The notes under the pieces are model-generated. The model had not been told where the DNA came from, did no database searches, and saw only the letters and a program-made list of their open reading frames with translations. Shown piece after piece: positions 36,900-48,330 of a stretch of DNA of 64,000 nucleotides. Positions within the stretch are counted from its first letter, which is position 1. Each line of letters starts with the position of its first letter. Origin of the DNA: Citrus sinensis (taxonomy: Eukaryota; Streptophyta; Magnoliopsida; Sapindales; Rutaceae). The stretch spans positions 24,525,001 through 24,589,000 of the forward strand of contig NC_068563.1 of assembly GCF_022201045.2 (NCBI RefSeq). Reading direction: 5' to 3'. The translations under genes and the position numbers were made by a program.

Positions 36900-37411
36900 T
36901 GTCAAAATTGGCTGCATTTAGAAGCTTTGAATAAACAAGATTGGTGGCACACGGCTTTGAAGATTGAAAAGGCCGAAATGCTTGAAGAGGAAAATGGAAA
37001 AAGAAATGTTTGAAGAAGAAAATGAGGAACATGGGTTTGAAAAGGAGAAACACGGTTTTGACTTTCTTGGCCATCATTTTGCTATAAATAGAAGTGCAAA
37101 TGAAGAGCTTATACATTCCATTCAGAGAGCAATTTGGCAGTTGAGAGAGAGTTTAGAGAGCTTGAATTTATAAGTTCTTGTTATAATGATTTAGAGGGTT
37201 TGGGTGTATTGGGGTTTTGGGAAGTGAGCTAAAATACTGCAATACTTGTAACTCCTTTTCACTAGTAAAATATTTCCTTCTGTCTTCGCCCGTGGATGTA
37301 GGCTAAAAGCCGAACCACGTAATTTTTGGTGTCCTCTATTATGCTCGTTCTTTATTTTTTTTCCAATTTTATTTTAGCTGCGTGTCTGCTCTACCCACCA
37401 ATTTCCTAACA
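36900..37411 (+). repeat. 3' LTR of Copia 1
   Basis: 512-bp copy of the 5' LTR, followed by the CTTAG target duplication. Confidence 0.95.
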
Positions 37412-37416
37412 CTTAG

Positions 37417-38000
37417 TTGGATTCTTCGTCTGACTTTTTTTTTCTTTTTTTTAAATACTCACACTCAACGTTTTTTTTATCACTCAATTTTTTTTAATAC
37501 ACACACTCAAGCCTAGTCCCTCTTATTTTTTTATTTATTAAATATCACACAATTCCACTCATACACACATTACCCTCACACCTTTACAATTCCAAAAACT
37601 TCTCTCCACCCTCAGGGATAAACACTCACGCTTCATTTGTTTCTTTTCTTTTCTTCTTTTTTTTCCACACCTTAGGCACAAAACATAACACTCACGCACA
37701 CATTACTCTTTACAATTCCCAATACTTCTCTCCACCCTTACGGATCACACACTCACACTTCACTCTTTTTTTTTTTTTCCCTTCACGCCTTATGCACAAG
37801 ACACAACACTAACACTCACTTACGCCTTCATCCCTTTTTTTTTTTAATAATATTCTATTCACCTGCACAAAACAATACCGCCCCCATTTTATTTTTCAAC
37901 TCTCACTTTTTCTTTTATTCCCTGTACCCGCACAAAACACAACACATTCACTTGATTTTGCTTCAAACGTTTCATCAATTGCTTTTATAAACATTTAGAA
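37417..38000. repeat. CA/T-rich region with diverged tandem units of about 120 bp
   Basis: Two clear units, about 37,581-37,703 and 37,708-37,826, share TTTACAATTCC, CTTCTCTCCACCCT, a long T run, then CTTAGGCACAA/CTTATGCACAA and ACACTAACACTCAC-type sequence. Less regular copies flank them. Because the Copia element split this site from the gag relic at 31.5-31.96 kb, this could be the leader or LTR of the same minus-strand Gypsy, but that is inference. Confidence 0.55.
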
Positions 38001-39737
38001 AACCCATTACAAAATATGGGTTCGCTTGTAGTACGCGGCTGTATCTCGTGCAGCCGCTTTTTATTATTTTTTTAATTGATTTTATAACCGGCCACCGGTT
38101 GCCCCTTGTTTTCATGGGTTATAGTGGAAAATATTAATGGTAAATATCATATAGCTACCCTCATTTTAAGTAAATGATAAAATAATCAATTTAAATTATG
38201 AAACAACCGAATACCCCCTCAACTTTACATTAAAATTCATTTAAAAAATAAGATTTCTATTTTTTCCCCTCAAAATATGTGACTTCTTACTAATGAGAAT
38301 ATTATTTAAATATAATTATAAATTATTAAATATTTTTGTATTACATTATAAATTTAATGATATTTTACATAAAAATACCAATATTATTTTATTCATTTTT
38401 TTGATAAAGCAATGCAATCTGAATATCTAGACCCATAATTAATAAGATTTATTTTCAAATATTTGGAAAAAAATCAATCTTACAATACATATAGCAAATT
38501 AATTCATACAAACTTATGTGAAATTAATTAATTAATTAATTTTTTATGCTACATCATTTTGATGATTACATTTATTCACTATTTTCAAGTTACAACATTT
38601 TATTAAATACTTATAATAGACACTTCTATATGTTAAATGTAATAGTAATTTTTTATCTATTGCTTTTAGTAATATTGTAATTAATGATTTATAATATTAA
38701 ACTTTTTTTTATATTGTTAGTAACCATCATTACTTTTTTTTTATATTGTTAGTAACCATCATTGGTACTTTGTTAGCAAATATTAAATTGATGAAGATGA
38801 ACTCAACTATGATATTTAATTATTTATTATTAGTATTAGACATTTATTATTAGAATGTGTATAGTCTATAGTCTACATATATGACATTATTTTAATTTTA
38901 ATAATGTAGCTATTAATATCATTTTAAAGGTGGGGCATGTGAGAGCCCAAATATAATTGTTAACAAGAACCTTCCACATGATTTAACTTGGGACATATGC
39001 CAAATTTTTATAAATGATTATATATACATGTTTTTAGATAATTATACCCCATGATTGTAATGACCTAAATTCATAATGTAATTACTATGTAACATAGATA
39101 ATAATTATTTCTTATTCCTTAGTATAGTAACAATCAATTTCCTCCTCATCTATGTGAGCAGAGTTCCAACCCTTAATCAGGTGGCACCCACAAGAAAAAC
39201 TATAATTTGAATACAACTAAATAATGTTGTGTTTATTATATTTACCATTATATATTTTTAGCACGACACAATTACAATTTTCTTAGTAATAAATCAAGTG
39301 TCACTGAAATATAACAATAAAAAATAAGTAGCATTTACAATACAAATTATAAAAATAAGTATAATTATATCAAATTAATTTACTAACATAAGTAAATTAA
39401 AATGAAATGAACAATTTTTCATTTAGGCGGGCAAAACTCCCGCTAAATGGAATATTTAACAATACTTTATTTTTAACCTATAAAATTGAAAATTTTTAAT
39501 TTTTTATTAAAAGTATATATACTTCATATTTTACTTCATGAGAAACCCTAGCCGCTCTAACCAAAATTCTTCATTTTCCTCTCTCTCTTTCTCTGCTCTC
39601 AACTCTCGCTGCCATTTTTTTTTCTTTAATCAGTGCTTAACGTTCTATAATCTCCACTCTGCACTGATTTTTCATGTCTCCACTCTTCAACTTCTATTTC
39701 AATATTCACAATCTGTGGACATTTAAAAAAAAAAAAT
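38001..39737. other. AT-rich intergenic DNA, no gene
   Basis: A short palindrome (GCGGCTGTATCTCGTGCAGCCGC region) lies at about 38,036-38,060, and ACCGGCCACCGGT at 38,088-38,100. A 33-base direct repeat around ATTGTTAGTAACCATCATT occurs at about 38,706-38,760. From 39,538 the pyrimidine-rich AAACCCTAGCCGCTC stretch looks like a plant 5' leader. Confidence 0.4.
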
Positions 39738-40010
39738 ATGTGACCTCTGGTGTCACTTTGTATGAAAAGTTTGATATGGATCTGGGTAACCTTTAGGAGA
39801 AAGTTTTCAATTTTGGCCTTGATGAGGTAATATTTTTAAGTTATTTTCTTAGTGATATAATTCTTTAGGATCATATGTTTAATAATCTGGATCTTTTTTT
39901 TTTCTCCTAATTTTTGAATGGTGGTTACTGGTTGTGGTTTAAAGCTACTGAAGGTATCGATGCAATGCAAGAATCTTTTGGCAAGTGTTCTCCTTGGTAA
40001 CGCTGGAGCT
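39738..40010 (+). pseudogene. possible two-exon gene fragment of unknown family
   Basis: A leader-like stretch with AAACCCTAGC precedes a segment encoding VTSGVTLYEKFDMDLGNL, a TAG stop, then EKVFNFGLDE before a GAG|GTAATA donor. A second segment after about 110 bases encodes ATEGIDAMQESFGKCSP before TTG|GTAACG. The pattern resembles real exons of a decayed gene. I do not recognise the family. Confidence 0.3.
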
Positions 40011-41480
40011 TAAGATTTTAGAATTGTAAGTTTTCTCTTTTTTTAGGCTCTGTCATTTTAACATTTAATTTGAACTACTTTGGATACTATATATTTATAG
40101 TATGCTCTGTTTATAAAATCTAATATGTAAATAAAAAAAGGTGTTGTTTTTAGTGTTATGTTTGTGATAAAAGTTGCCGCTAATGGGTGGTGACTTACAT
40201 GGTGATGGATAAATTGGAAGTGATGCCAAATTAATTTGGCGTCTCCGCTTTTCAATTTCTATTTCAATCTCCACTCTCCAGTGCTTGATCTGGTGGCACT
40301 TTTCTTTTTTCCTCAAATTTTATGTAATCTCGTGTCATTGTTTATGGATTGAGATATGGTTTTGATTATTTGGATTAGCTGTGATGACCTTATTTTTTGG
40401 CTCTTTAATATTTCTTAAATTGTTATGCATGAACATTTTGTTTGCTTCCTAATATGAATGTTGTCCCTAATCAGTCACTGAAGTGAGAAAAACTGGAAAA
40501 TAAGTTTAAAATTAAGGATTAGGATCATCTCCTAATTCTTTTCTTGAACAATGATTATCTCTTAAAATTTTTTTCTCTCCTAGTTTAATGAGTGGTTAAG
40601 ATTGAGTTTTGAACTTTGACATTGACTATCAAACCAATTTTTCTTGCACTTTATTTATAGGAGTACTCATTAAATTAAGAAAGATTATAAGAGAAAAAAA
40701 ATATTAAGAGAGAATTTTTGTCCTAAAAATTAAATGGTGGCTCTAGGTTTATTTATGCTTCTGCTGAAAAGTCCACTATATTAAATTATGGATAGATTTA
40801 GCCATATTACAACTAGTAGGAATTCAATTAGGATAGAAAAAAAAATATTTACAAATAACTATAAATTATCTGAAATGATGTAGATTTATTATCAAAAAAA
40901 AATCTTTTTTTCTTTTTTTAGATGAGATCATACGGCTAAATTAATTTTGACAAAGGATGTAAAATATGTTGTGTTGTAAATTATGGTAAAATATTTTGAT
41001 AGAAGGGGTAAGTTCAATTGACATAATTTTATACATAAATTTTGTACTTTTTTAGACAAAAACTAATTAAAGTACATTTTATTTTGGTGTTAAATATGAT
41101 AATTTTTTTATTTTATTTATACGTTTTCTTAAAGATAGTAGCGTAGGCAAAATCTAAATTAATTTTTAACCTTCTACTTTCCCATTATTTGAATCCAAGT
41201 GCTTAGTTAAAGAAAATTATTTAAAAACCAACTGGTCAAACTTGTAATGCAAGTACTATATGTTTGGTGAGATGTTAATGGGTAAACATGTTATTTCAAT
41301 TGCTAACTTGAGTTCAAAAACAGGTATATAATAATTTTTATGGTTGGTTTTAACAAGATTCAAGATTGTGAATTTGTGATCGACAGAATGACTAAAATAG
41401 TGAATCCCAATTAGATAATGAAATGTTGATTTTCATTCTTTTAGCAATTTTACAGAAAACTCCACGCTTTGGTTCACACC
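40011..41480. other. intergenic, no gene recognised
   Basis: AT-rich sequence with no supportable frame. Confidence 0.4.
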
Positions 41481-41557
41481 CATTTGCCTTCTCAGACATT
41501 TTATCCAACACGTCGTTTACTCAACCGAGTAACAAGTTGCGACGCCGCCTCAAGATT
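41481..41557 (+). pseudogene. 5' end of F-box pseudogene A, cut by Copia 2
   Basis: TTGCCTTCTCAGACATTTTA through CCTCAAGATT aligns with the leader and start of F-box pseudogene B (59,098-59,187). About 12 bases including the start ATG are missing here relative to B. The rest of the F-box follows after the Copia element at 48,331. Confidence 0.75.
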
Positions 41558-41902
41558 TGTGAAGATAGCTCATTGTGCAGAAGTGAAGAAGAAGAGTCAG
41601 TGTGTCAAGTCACCAGCTGTCATTAGTGCCACGTCAGAAGGTCCACGTCAGCAGCAGTTACCAGCCTAACTAACTTCACAATGCATACTCTGTATTCTGT
41701 TATTGATTAGCTGAGTGAGCTTGTGATTAATAATCAGTTAGTAAGCAATTAGTTAGTAAGTGTAGCATGGTATAAATAGCTACACGTTTTGTGATTGGTT
41801 TAATGTATAAAATATCAATTCATTAACGAAATAAAGAATTTTTCCTCTGCATTTTCTCAGCTGCCAAACAGCAGCATTTTATTCAGTTTTACAATTTCTT
41901 CA
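41558..41902 (+). repeat. 5' LTR of Copia 2
   Basis: TGTGAAG...TTCTTCA with TATA box TATAAATAGC at 41,771-41,780 and AATAAAG polyadenylation-like signal near 41,829. Confidence 0.93.
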
Positions 41903-41915
41903 TAGTATCAGAGCC
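41903..41915 (+). other. primer binding site of Copia 2
   Basis: TAGTATCAGAGCC, one change from the initiator Met tRNA complement, immediately after the LTR. Confidence 0.85.
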
Positions 41916-41919
41916 AATC

Positions 41920-42738
41920 ATGGCAATTACAAACAATCAAAATACAGTAGCTATGAATCAGACAACTTTTTCTTTCATCACACCAATCAAATTGGATAAA
42001 TCTAATTACATGCTCTGGAAAAATCAAGTCCTGGCCTCCATTAGAGGAAATCGGCTTGAAGGATACATTAATGGAGAAAAGATTGCACCAAACCGATTCA
42101 TAGCATCTTCAAGCTTTGCTGAAACAGCTGCTGGCTCTTCTCAACAGATCGAGAATCCTGAATACACAATCTGGAGATCTCAAGATCAAACATTACTCAG
42201 CTGGCTTCTTAGCTCAATAACTGAAGGTATTCTCAGTTTAGTTCACTCATGCACTACTTCATTCGATATATGGAAAACACTAGAGAAAAGGTTTGGTGTA
42301 CAATCTGAGGCTAGAGTTCTTCAACTTAAGTATGAGATGAGTGTCTTAAGAAAAGATTCACTAAGTATTGAAGAATATTGCTTAAAAATGAAACAAATTA
42401 CAGACAAATTAGCATGTGCTGGTAGTCCTGTATCAGATAGAGATATGTTGTAGCAAATTCTCAATGGTCTAGGAGCTGGCTATTTGGATTTAGCTACCTT
42501 TATCACAGCAAGCAAATTGGATTATGATGATGCTTATGCCTTATTACTTACTCATGAGGCTAGGCTTGAACAAAATCAAAGTGAAAAGCACATGATTAAT
42601 GCAAACTATGCTAATATGTCTAACTGGAATAATAATAGTATGATGAATGCATACTATGCTCAAATAAGAGGTCATACTAGAAGAGGAGGATATACATGAG
42701 GTGTCCAGGGTAATTATAATGGTCACTCAGGTGGTAGA
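41920..42738 (+). pseudogene. Copia 2 gag, first part, broken
   Basis: Begins at ATG 41,920 with a UBN2/gag-polypeptide type start (FSFITPIKLDKSNYMLWKNQ) and the WRSQDQTLLSWLLSSI, FDIWKTLEKRF and LKYEMSVLRK landmarks of plant Copia gag. TAG at 42,451 and TGA at 42,697 break the frame; the solo LTR then interrupts it. The remainder continues after 44,113. Confidence 0.9.
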
Positions 42739-43001
42739 TGTTGAGTGTTAGAAAATACATATTTATAAAGGAGAAAATCGTCATTTTACATTTCAAGTCT
42801 TACTAACAACCCTTACTTTTATGTATTTAACCTTCTTGTGATTTAATTACATGTGTTTTATTTTAATTAAGTATTTTATGTATTTTAGGGGCATTATAGT
42901 CATTTCACAATAAAGGAGAGATCAGACGGCAAAACGGACATCACTTTTGAACTCAGGACGGTCGAAAACCTTAGGAGGAGCATAAAAGGAAAATGGCACT
43001 A

Positions 43002-43073
43002 TTCATATGTACGGTACTATTCACGTGTACGGTACTAACTACGTTACTGTTCACAACACTGTTCATATAGACG
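43002..43073 (+). repeat. 18-bp CACGTGTACGGTACTA-type repeats in the solo LTR
   Basis: Two full units (TTCATATGTACGGTACTA and TTCACGTGTACGGTACTA) and shorter variants. They match the tandem repeat of the Copia 1 leader. Confidence 0.8.
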
Positions 43074-43246
43074 GATCGATGACGTGGCATTGACCGATGA
43101 TGTGGCATTGACTGATGAGGTGTCATGATCCTGTTGGGCTAAAATTCTTATGTACTGTTGATGGTGACGTGGCAGTATATCAGTGGATGAAAAATCTCGC
43201 GTACGGTACCTGCATCACACAGGATTATTTTCAACCAAACCGTGTT

Positions 43247-43325
43247 ACTATTCATCCGAGTCAAACCACGTTACTGTTCATCCGAGTCAAACCGTGTTAC
43301 TGTTCATCCGCGTGGTCAAACCGTG
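43247..43325 (+). repeat. 24-bp tandem repeat in the solo LTR
   Basis: Three units of GTTACTGTTCATCCGAGTCA plus AACC with few changes, ending in CGTGGTCAAACCGTGG. Confidence 0.8.
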
Positions 43326-44112
43326 GACTGTTGACTGATGACGTGGCACAATCCTGAGCGTCCAAACTGTTTTTAATCCGATGGCCATGATTTACTCCAT
43401 GTATCTATAAAAAGGGGGGAGATATCTCTGAATCCATTTTTGGGATCCATTTTCTGTAATTCCTTCTCCATCTTGTATTTTCTTCGTATTTTAATAAATT
43501 TCCATTTTGCCCCTAGTTCAACTATGAGTGGCTAATTTTCTTTCAAGCTTGGGTTGAAAGTGAAGTCTCAACATGTGTCATGGGCTTAATTTGGTAAATT
43601 TATTTTCTCTTCCCCTCTAGTTTTTGTGGATGTTTTGACTTCTCGTCGACAAATAATAATAATCTTGTCTAGATACCGTCTTGGTTACACCGGCTCTCTA
43701 GTATAAGGTTATTATTATTTGGCACGATAAGCCCTTAGCACCATATTGATTAGAGCGTGGTTCATGAGGTGTGGATTCCCCCCTCATGATTTAATTGGCA
43801 TTAATAAAGATTATTTAGCCCATGATGCATGTTGATACGGATCCAGATACCCAAGTACGTCATTTTAATAGAATTCTCTTCAATTTATTCTCGTCATTTC
43901 AATTCCAACTTTAGAATTTATTCTCGCCATTTTAATTTAAGTTTTAGCATATTCCAAATCATTTCCACCACAAATCCAATCACCCATTTACAAAATTAAT
44001 TCTACACACAATTAAAATCCACCTCCTCGTGGGATCGACACTCGTCACCATTAGTCTATACTACAATAGATTCGTGCGCTTGCGAGTACATTAAAATTTG
44101 CACAACAGTAGA

Positions 44113-44993
44113 AATGGTATGTTTAATGGTAGATGAATGTTTTTGAATTCTCATCCAAGGGGTTTTCCTGCTGGAACTGGTCATTTTGGTAATCAAGGAA
44201 GAAATCAAATGATGATGGGAAGCAATAGATTTGGTTCTTCTGAAAGAGGCTCTTTTGGCAGTACTGGTTTCAATGGTACTGGAATTTACCCCCTTTTGAG
44301 TCACAAGTATCCAACAGTGATGATTCTATGAATACATGTCAGATTTGCTTCAAAGTAGGACATACAGCTGTTGAATGCTGGCATAGATTTGAAGAGAATT
44401 ACATACCTTAGTCACCAAGACAATTTCAGAGAGGAAAATGTTCAAAGTCTGCCTACATAGCTAACTATGAACCTGCATACATACCTTACTATCCAACAAA
44501 TGATGATCCATGGCCTGTCAACAATAATGGATTACACATGTCACAGTCTGGATATTCTTGTGCATCTGACAATTCTGGTATGCCCTGGGTTGGAACTGCT
44601 TCTGCTGCATATTGTGAAGGACCTGCAGATGAAGGTTGGTACCTGGACAGTGGTGCCACTCATCATCTGACAAACAACATAAGAAATCTGAATATTAGAG
44701 ATGAGTTTAGAGGTAATGATAAGCTCATTATTGGCAATGGTGAAGGTTTGTCAATAACTCATATTGGTGACTCTTATTTTTCATTCAAGAATTCAAAATC
44801 TCAACCTGTAGATTTACATATTGCACTTAAAGATATCTTGCTTGTTCCCTCTAACACCAAGAACCTAATAAGCATTTCAAAACTTACCACTGACAATAAC
44901 ATTTCTGTTGAATTTCTTGGATCGTTTTGTGTTGTTAAGGATTTGCTGAAGGGACAAGTTCTAATGCAGGGCATTGCTGAGAAAAGGGTTGTA
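44113..44993 (+). pseudogene. Copia 2 gag end and protease, broken
   Basis: Continues the frame cut by the solo LTR. A zinc knuckle CQICFKVGHTAVECWH is present at about 44,338-44,386 and the protease site YLDSGATHHLT at about 44,641-44,675 with its D-S-G intact. There is a TGA at 44,131, a frameshift near 44,295, a TAG at 44,409 and a frame change near 44,980. Confidence 0.88.
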
Positions 44994-47900
44994 TAAACTG
45001 CTGGTCAAACCTATGTCTTCTACCAAGAATTCTCCCCTGTCTCATAGTCAAGCTAATAAACCTCTGTCAATGTTATCATTCTGTCATCTTGCTTCTCATA
45101 TGCCATCTGTAAAGTACATAAATAATTCAAACAATTGTTTACAAAATGGTTTTGATGTATGTTCTGATAAGCCTAATAAAATAGCTCTTCTACACAGAAG
45201 ATTTGGCCACTCAAATTCTCAAAGCTTATTGCATTTACTTAAACTCCATCATGCTGATACGTTTTCTCTGAATATGGTTAAACAAGCAACACAATATTTC
45301 TGTGAAGCATGTCAGTTGGGTAAGATACACAAGTTGCATTTCCCAGTTACAGAAATCAAAACCAAATCAGCTCTTGAGCTCATACACACTGATCTTTGGG
45401 GTCCCTCACCAGTTATTTCAAGAGAAGGTTTTAGATATTATATTAGTTTTGTTGATGATTTCACTAGATATACTTGGATCTACCCATTGAAATTGAAATC
45501 AGAAGCTTTAGAGGTTTTTAAGCTATACAAGTTACAAGTTGAAAACTAATTCCAAACAACCATTAAGATACTGCAATCTGACTGGGGGGGAGAACACAGA
45601 TCATTCACTGAATTTTTAAATCAGTGTGGCATTTTATTTAGGCACTCTTGTCCTCATACTCATTATCAGAATGGCTTAGTTGAGAGAAAACACAGACAAG
45701 TGGTAGAATTGGGTCTTACATTATTAGCTCAAGCCAAACTTCATTTGCATTTTTGGTGGGATTCTTTTCATGCTTCAGTTTATCATATCAATAGGTTACC
45801 AACTTCAGCTCTTAAAATGTTGCCACCATATGAAAAACTTTTCAAACATAAAGCTGATTATAAGATGCTGAAATGTTTTGGTTGTGCTTGCTATCCATAT
45901 TTGAGAGATTACAATAAGCATAAATTTGATTTTCACACAAGTAAATGTATATTCATTGGTTATAGCCCTGTTCACAAAGGATATAAATGCCTTCATCATT
46001 CTGGTCGTGTATATATAGCAAGGCATGTCATATTTGATGAAAATGCATTCCCTTTTTCTTCAGATCCTGCTTTCAATTCTGAGAACAAAACACAATCAAT
46101 ATCCAGCTCTACTATGTCCCATCATCAAGTTTTCCATTTATCCAATCTTCCTGTTGTGTCAAATCATTATAACAGCAGTTTTGAATCCTACTCTCCAGCA
46201 TGTTCCAGCAGCACAGAACTGTTTTCATCAGCAGATCATCAACAAGCAAATGAAGCTACATAATGTCAAACACTAAATCTCAATCCTGCTCTTGAACCTG
46301 TTCATGATCTAGACTCACCAAACACTACAGATCCTACTCAAATTCCATTACCATCTCAGTCCCAAATAACCTCAAACAATATTCAACATGTTCAAAACAA
46401 TCACCCCATGACCACAAGAGGAAAAGTAGGTATTTTTAAGCCAAAAATGTATACTGCAGTGTTAGTTCACAAAGAGCCAGATTCAGTTGGTAAAGCTTTG
46501 CAAGACACAAATTGGTTTACAGCTATGAAAAATGAGTATGATGCACTAATTGAAAACAGAACTTGGTCTCTAGTACCAAGAACAGAAAATCAGAAAGTTG
46601 TTGGGAATAAGTGGGTATATATAATAAAGTATAACACTGATGGCAGTGTAGCTAAGTATAAAGCTCGATTGGTGGCAAAAGGGTTTCAACAGATTGAAGG
46701 TGTGAATTATTTTGATACCTTTAGTCCAGTGGTAAAGCCAGCAACAGTGAGAGTAGTTCTTAGTCTTATAGTGATGAATCAATGGATAGTTAGACAGGTG
46801 GATGTCAACAATGCATTCTTGAATGGTGAGTTGTCAGAGGAAGTGTTTATGCAGCAACCTGAAGACTTTGTTGATAAGAGTAAATCTAACTCTGTTTGCA
46901 GATTACACAAAGCTTTATATGGTCTTAAGCAAGCTCTTAGAGTCTGGTTGGAAAAGCTCAGGGGATGTCTTCTTCAATGGGGTTTCAGAAATTCAAAATC
47001 TGATTCTTCCTTATTCTTAAGAAAAACTAAAGTGTCACTCATTATGGTATTGATATATGTTGATGACATATTAATACTATTTTTGCATTGAAAGATCTAG
47101 GAAGATTGTCCTATTTCCTTGGTATAGAAGTGTTGTATGGTCAGGATTGCATTTATTTGTCTCAAAAGAAGTATATCAGAGATTTGCTTGCTAAAGTAGA
47201 CATGCTTAAGTGTAAAGGAGTGACAACGCCAATGTGCAGTGGCAAAGACTCAAAGTTGCAGAAGATAGTTAAAGGAGAATTGGGTTACTATGTTGAAGAT
47301 GCAACTCATTATAGAAGCATTGTAGGTGGTCTCCAGTATCTGATATTGACAAGACCAAAAATTGCTTATTCTGTTCATAAGTTGAGCCAATATGTTTCTG
47401 CACCAACTATGCAACATTTCATGGCTTGCAAAAGGGTTCTTAAATACCTGAAGGAGACACAAGATTATGGCTTAAAGTTTGTAAAGGATGGTGATTTAAA
47501 AATTACTGCATTCACTGATGCAGATTGGGGAAGTGACTTGGATGATAAGAAGTCGATTGGAGCCTACTGTGTGTATCTTGGAAACAATCTGATTTCATGG
47601 TCTTCAAAGAAGCAAACAGTAGTCACTAAGTCTTCAGTTGAGAGTGAATATAGAGCACTTGCTTCAGCTGCTTCAGAGATAGCTTGGTTAAAGTCATTGT
47701 TTCTGGAAATGGAAGTATGCTGTGTAGAGAGACCAACAATATGGTGTGATAATATAAGTGCAACAGAACTAGCAAAGAATCATGTGTTCCATTCAAGAAC
47801 CAAACACATTGAGATTTATGTTCATTTTATTCGAGACAAAGTGTTATCTAGTGATCTCAAAATCTGTTATATGCCAAGTGAAGATCAGATTGCAGATATC

Positions 47901-48098
47901 TTAACCAAACATTTATCTTCCCCTCAGTTCAATTATTTAAGGGACAAACTCAATGTCTTTTCATGTCCTTTGAGTTTGAGGGGGGCTATGAAGATAGCTC
48001 ATTGTGCAGAAGTGAAGAAGAAGAGTCAACGTGTCAAGTCACCAGCTGTCATTAGTGCCACGTCAGAAGGTCCACGTCAGCAGCAGTTACCAGCCTAA
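44994..48098 (+). pseudogene. Copia 2 integrase, RT and RNase H, broken
   Basis: Integrase zinc area LLHRRFGHSN and CEACQLGK, core IHTDLWGPSP, FVDDFTRYTWIYP and SDWGGEH followed by YQNGLVERKHR. RT landmarks are KARLVAKGFQQ, VDVNNAFLNG and IYVDDILI. RNase H has TDADWGSDLDDKKS and SRTKHIEIYVHF. Breaks include TAA at 45,547, TAA at 46,261 and a small deletion just after YVDDILI near 47,075-47,090, which removes the RT segment before the LKDLGRLSYFLG motif. The last frame runs into the 3' LTR. Confidence 0.9.
47976..47986 (+). other. polypurine tract of Copia 2
   Basis: TTTGAGGGGGGC directly before the 3' LTR. Confidence 0.75.
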
Positions 48099-48330
48099 CT
48101 AACTTCACAATGCATACTCTGTATTCTGTTATTGATTAGCTAAGTGAGCTTGTGATTAATAATCAGTTAGTAAGCAATTAGTTAGTAAGTGTAGCATGTA
48201 TAAATAGCTGCACGTTTCGTGATTGGTTTAATGTACAAAATATCAATTCATTAATGAAATAAAGAATTTTTCCTCTGCATTTTCTCAGCTGCCAAACAGC
48301 AGCATTTTATTTAGTTTTACAATTTCTTCA
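47987..48330 (+). repeat. 3' LTR of Copia 2
   Basis: 344 bp; its first dinucleotide is TA instead of TG. The AGATT duplication follows it. Confidence 0.92.

Larger units (their letters stand above)
31969..37411 (+). mobile_element. complete but inactivated Ty1/Copia retrotransposon 1 (Tork/Tnt1-like)
   Basis: Two LTRs of about 511 bp begin TGTCAAAATTGG and end CTAACA. The 5-bp target duplication CTTAG is perfect (31,964-31,968 and 37,412-37,416). By hand count the LTRs differ by about 17 substitutions and one indel (about 3.3 percent), so the insertion is not very recent. Internal order is PBS, gag, protease, integrase, reverse transcriptase, RNase H, PPT, as in Copia. Seven in-frame stops and one frameshift prevent expression. 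The Tork/Tnt1 lineage is my judgement from the gag and integrase style. Confidence 0.95.
42739..44107 (+). mobile_element. solo LTR (Gypsy-type, 1,369 bp) inside Copia 2
   Basis: Starts TGTTGAGTGTTAG and ends TTTGCACAACA, flanked by a perfect 5-bp duplication GTAGA (42,734-42,738 and 44,108-44,112). It has a TATA box TCTATAAAAAGG near 43,405, a polyadenylation-like TTTTAATAAATT near 43,489, and a 3' part with GATCGACACTCGTCACC and CGTGCGCTTGCGAGTA, a style common in long plant Gypsy LTRs. It carries no coding region, so it likely arose by recombination between the two LTRs of a full element. Confidence 0.9.
41558..48330 (+). mobile_element. Ty1/Copia retrotransposon 2, inactivated, with nested solo LTR
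   Basis: LTRs of 345 and 344 bp flank a Copia gag-pol. The target duplication AGATT is perfect (41,553-41,557 and 48,331-48,335) when the LTR start is placed at TGTGAAGATAGC; the 3' LTR then starts TATGAAGATAGC. By hand count the LTRs differ by nine substitutions, all transitions, and one indel (about 2.6 percent). It inserted into F-box pseudogene A and was itself hit by the solo LTR at 42,739-44,107. Removing that, the element is about 5.4 kb, a normal Copia size. Confidence 0.95.

Noticed and set aside
41553-41561. Copia 2 LTR start at TGAAGATAGC (41,560)
   Set aside because: It would leave no matching target duplication; a start two bases earlier gives a perfect AGATT pair.
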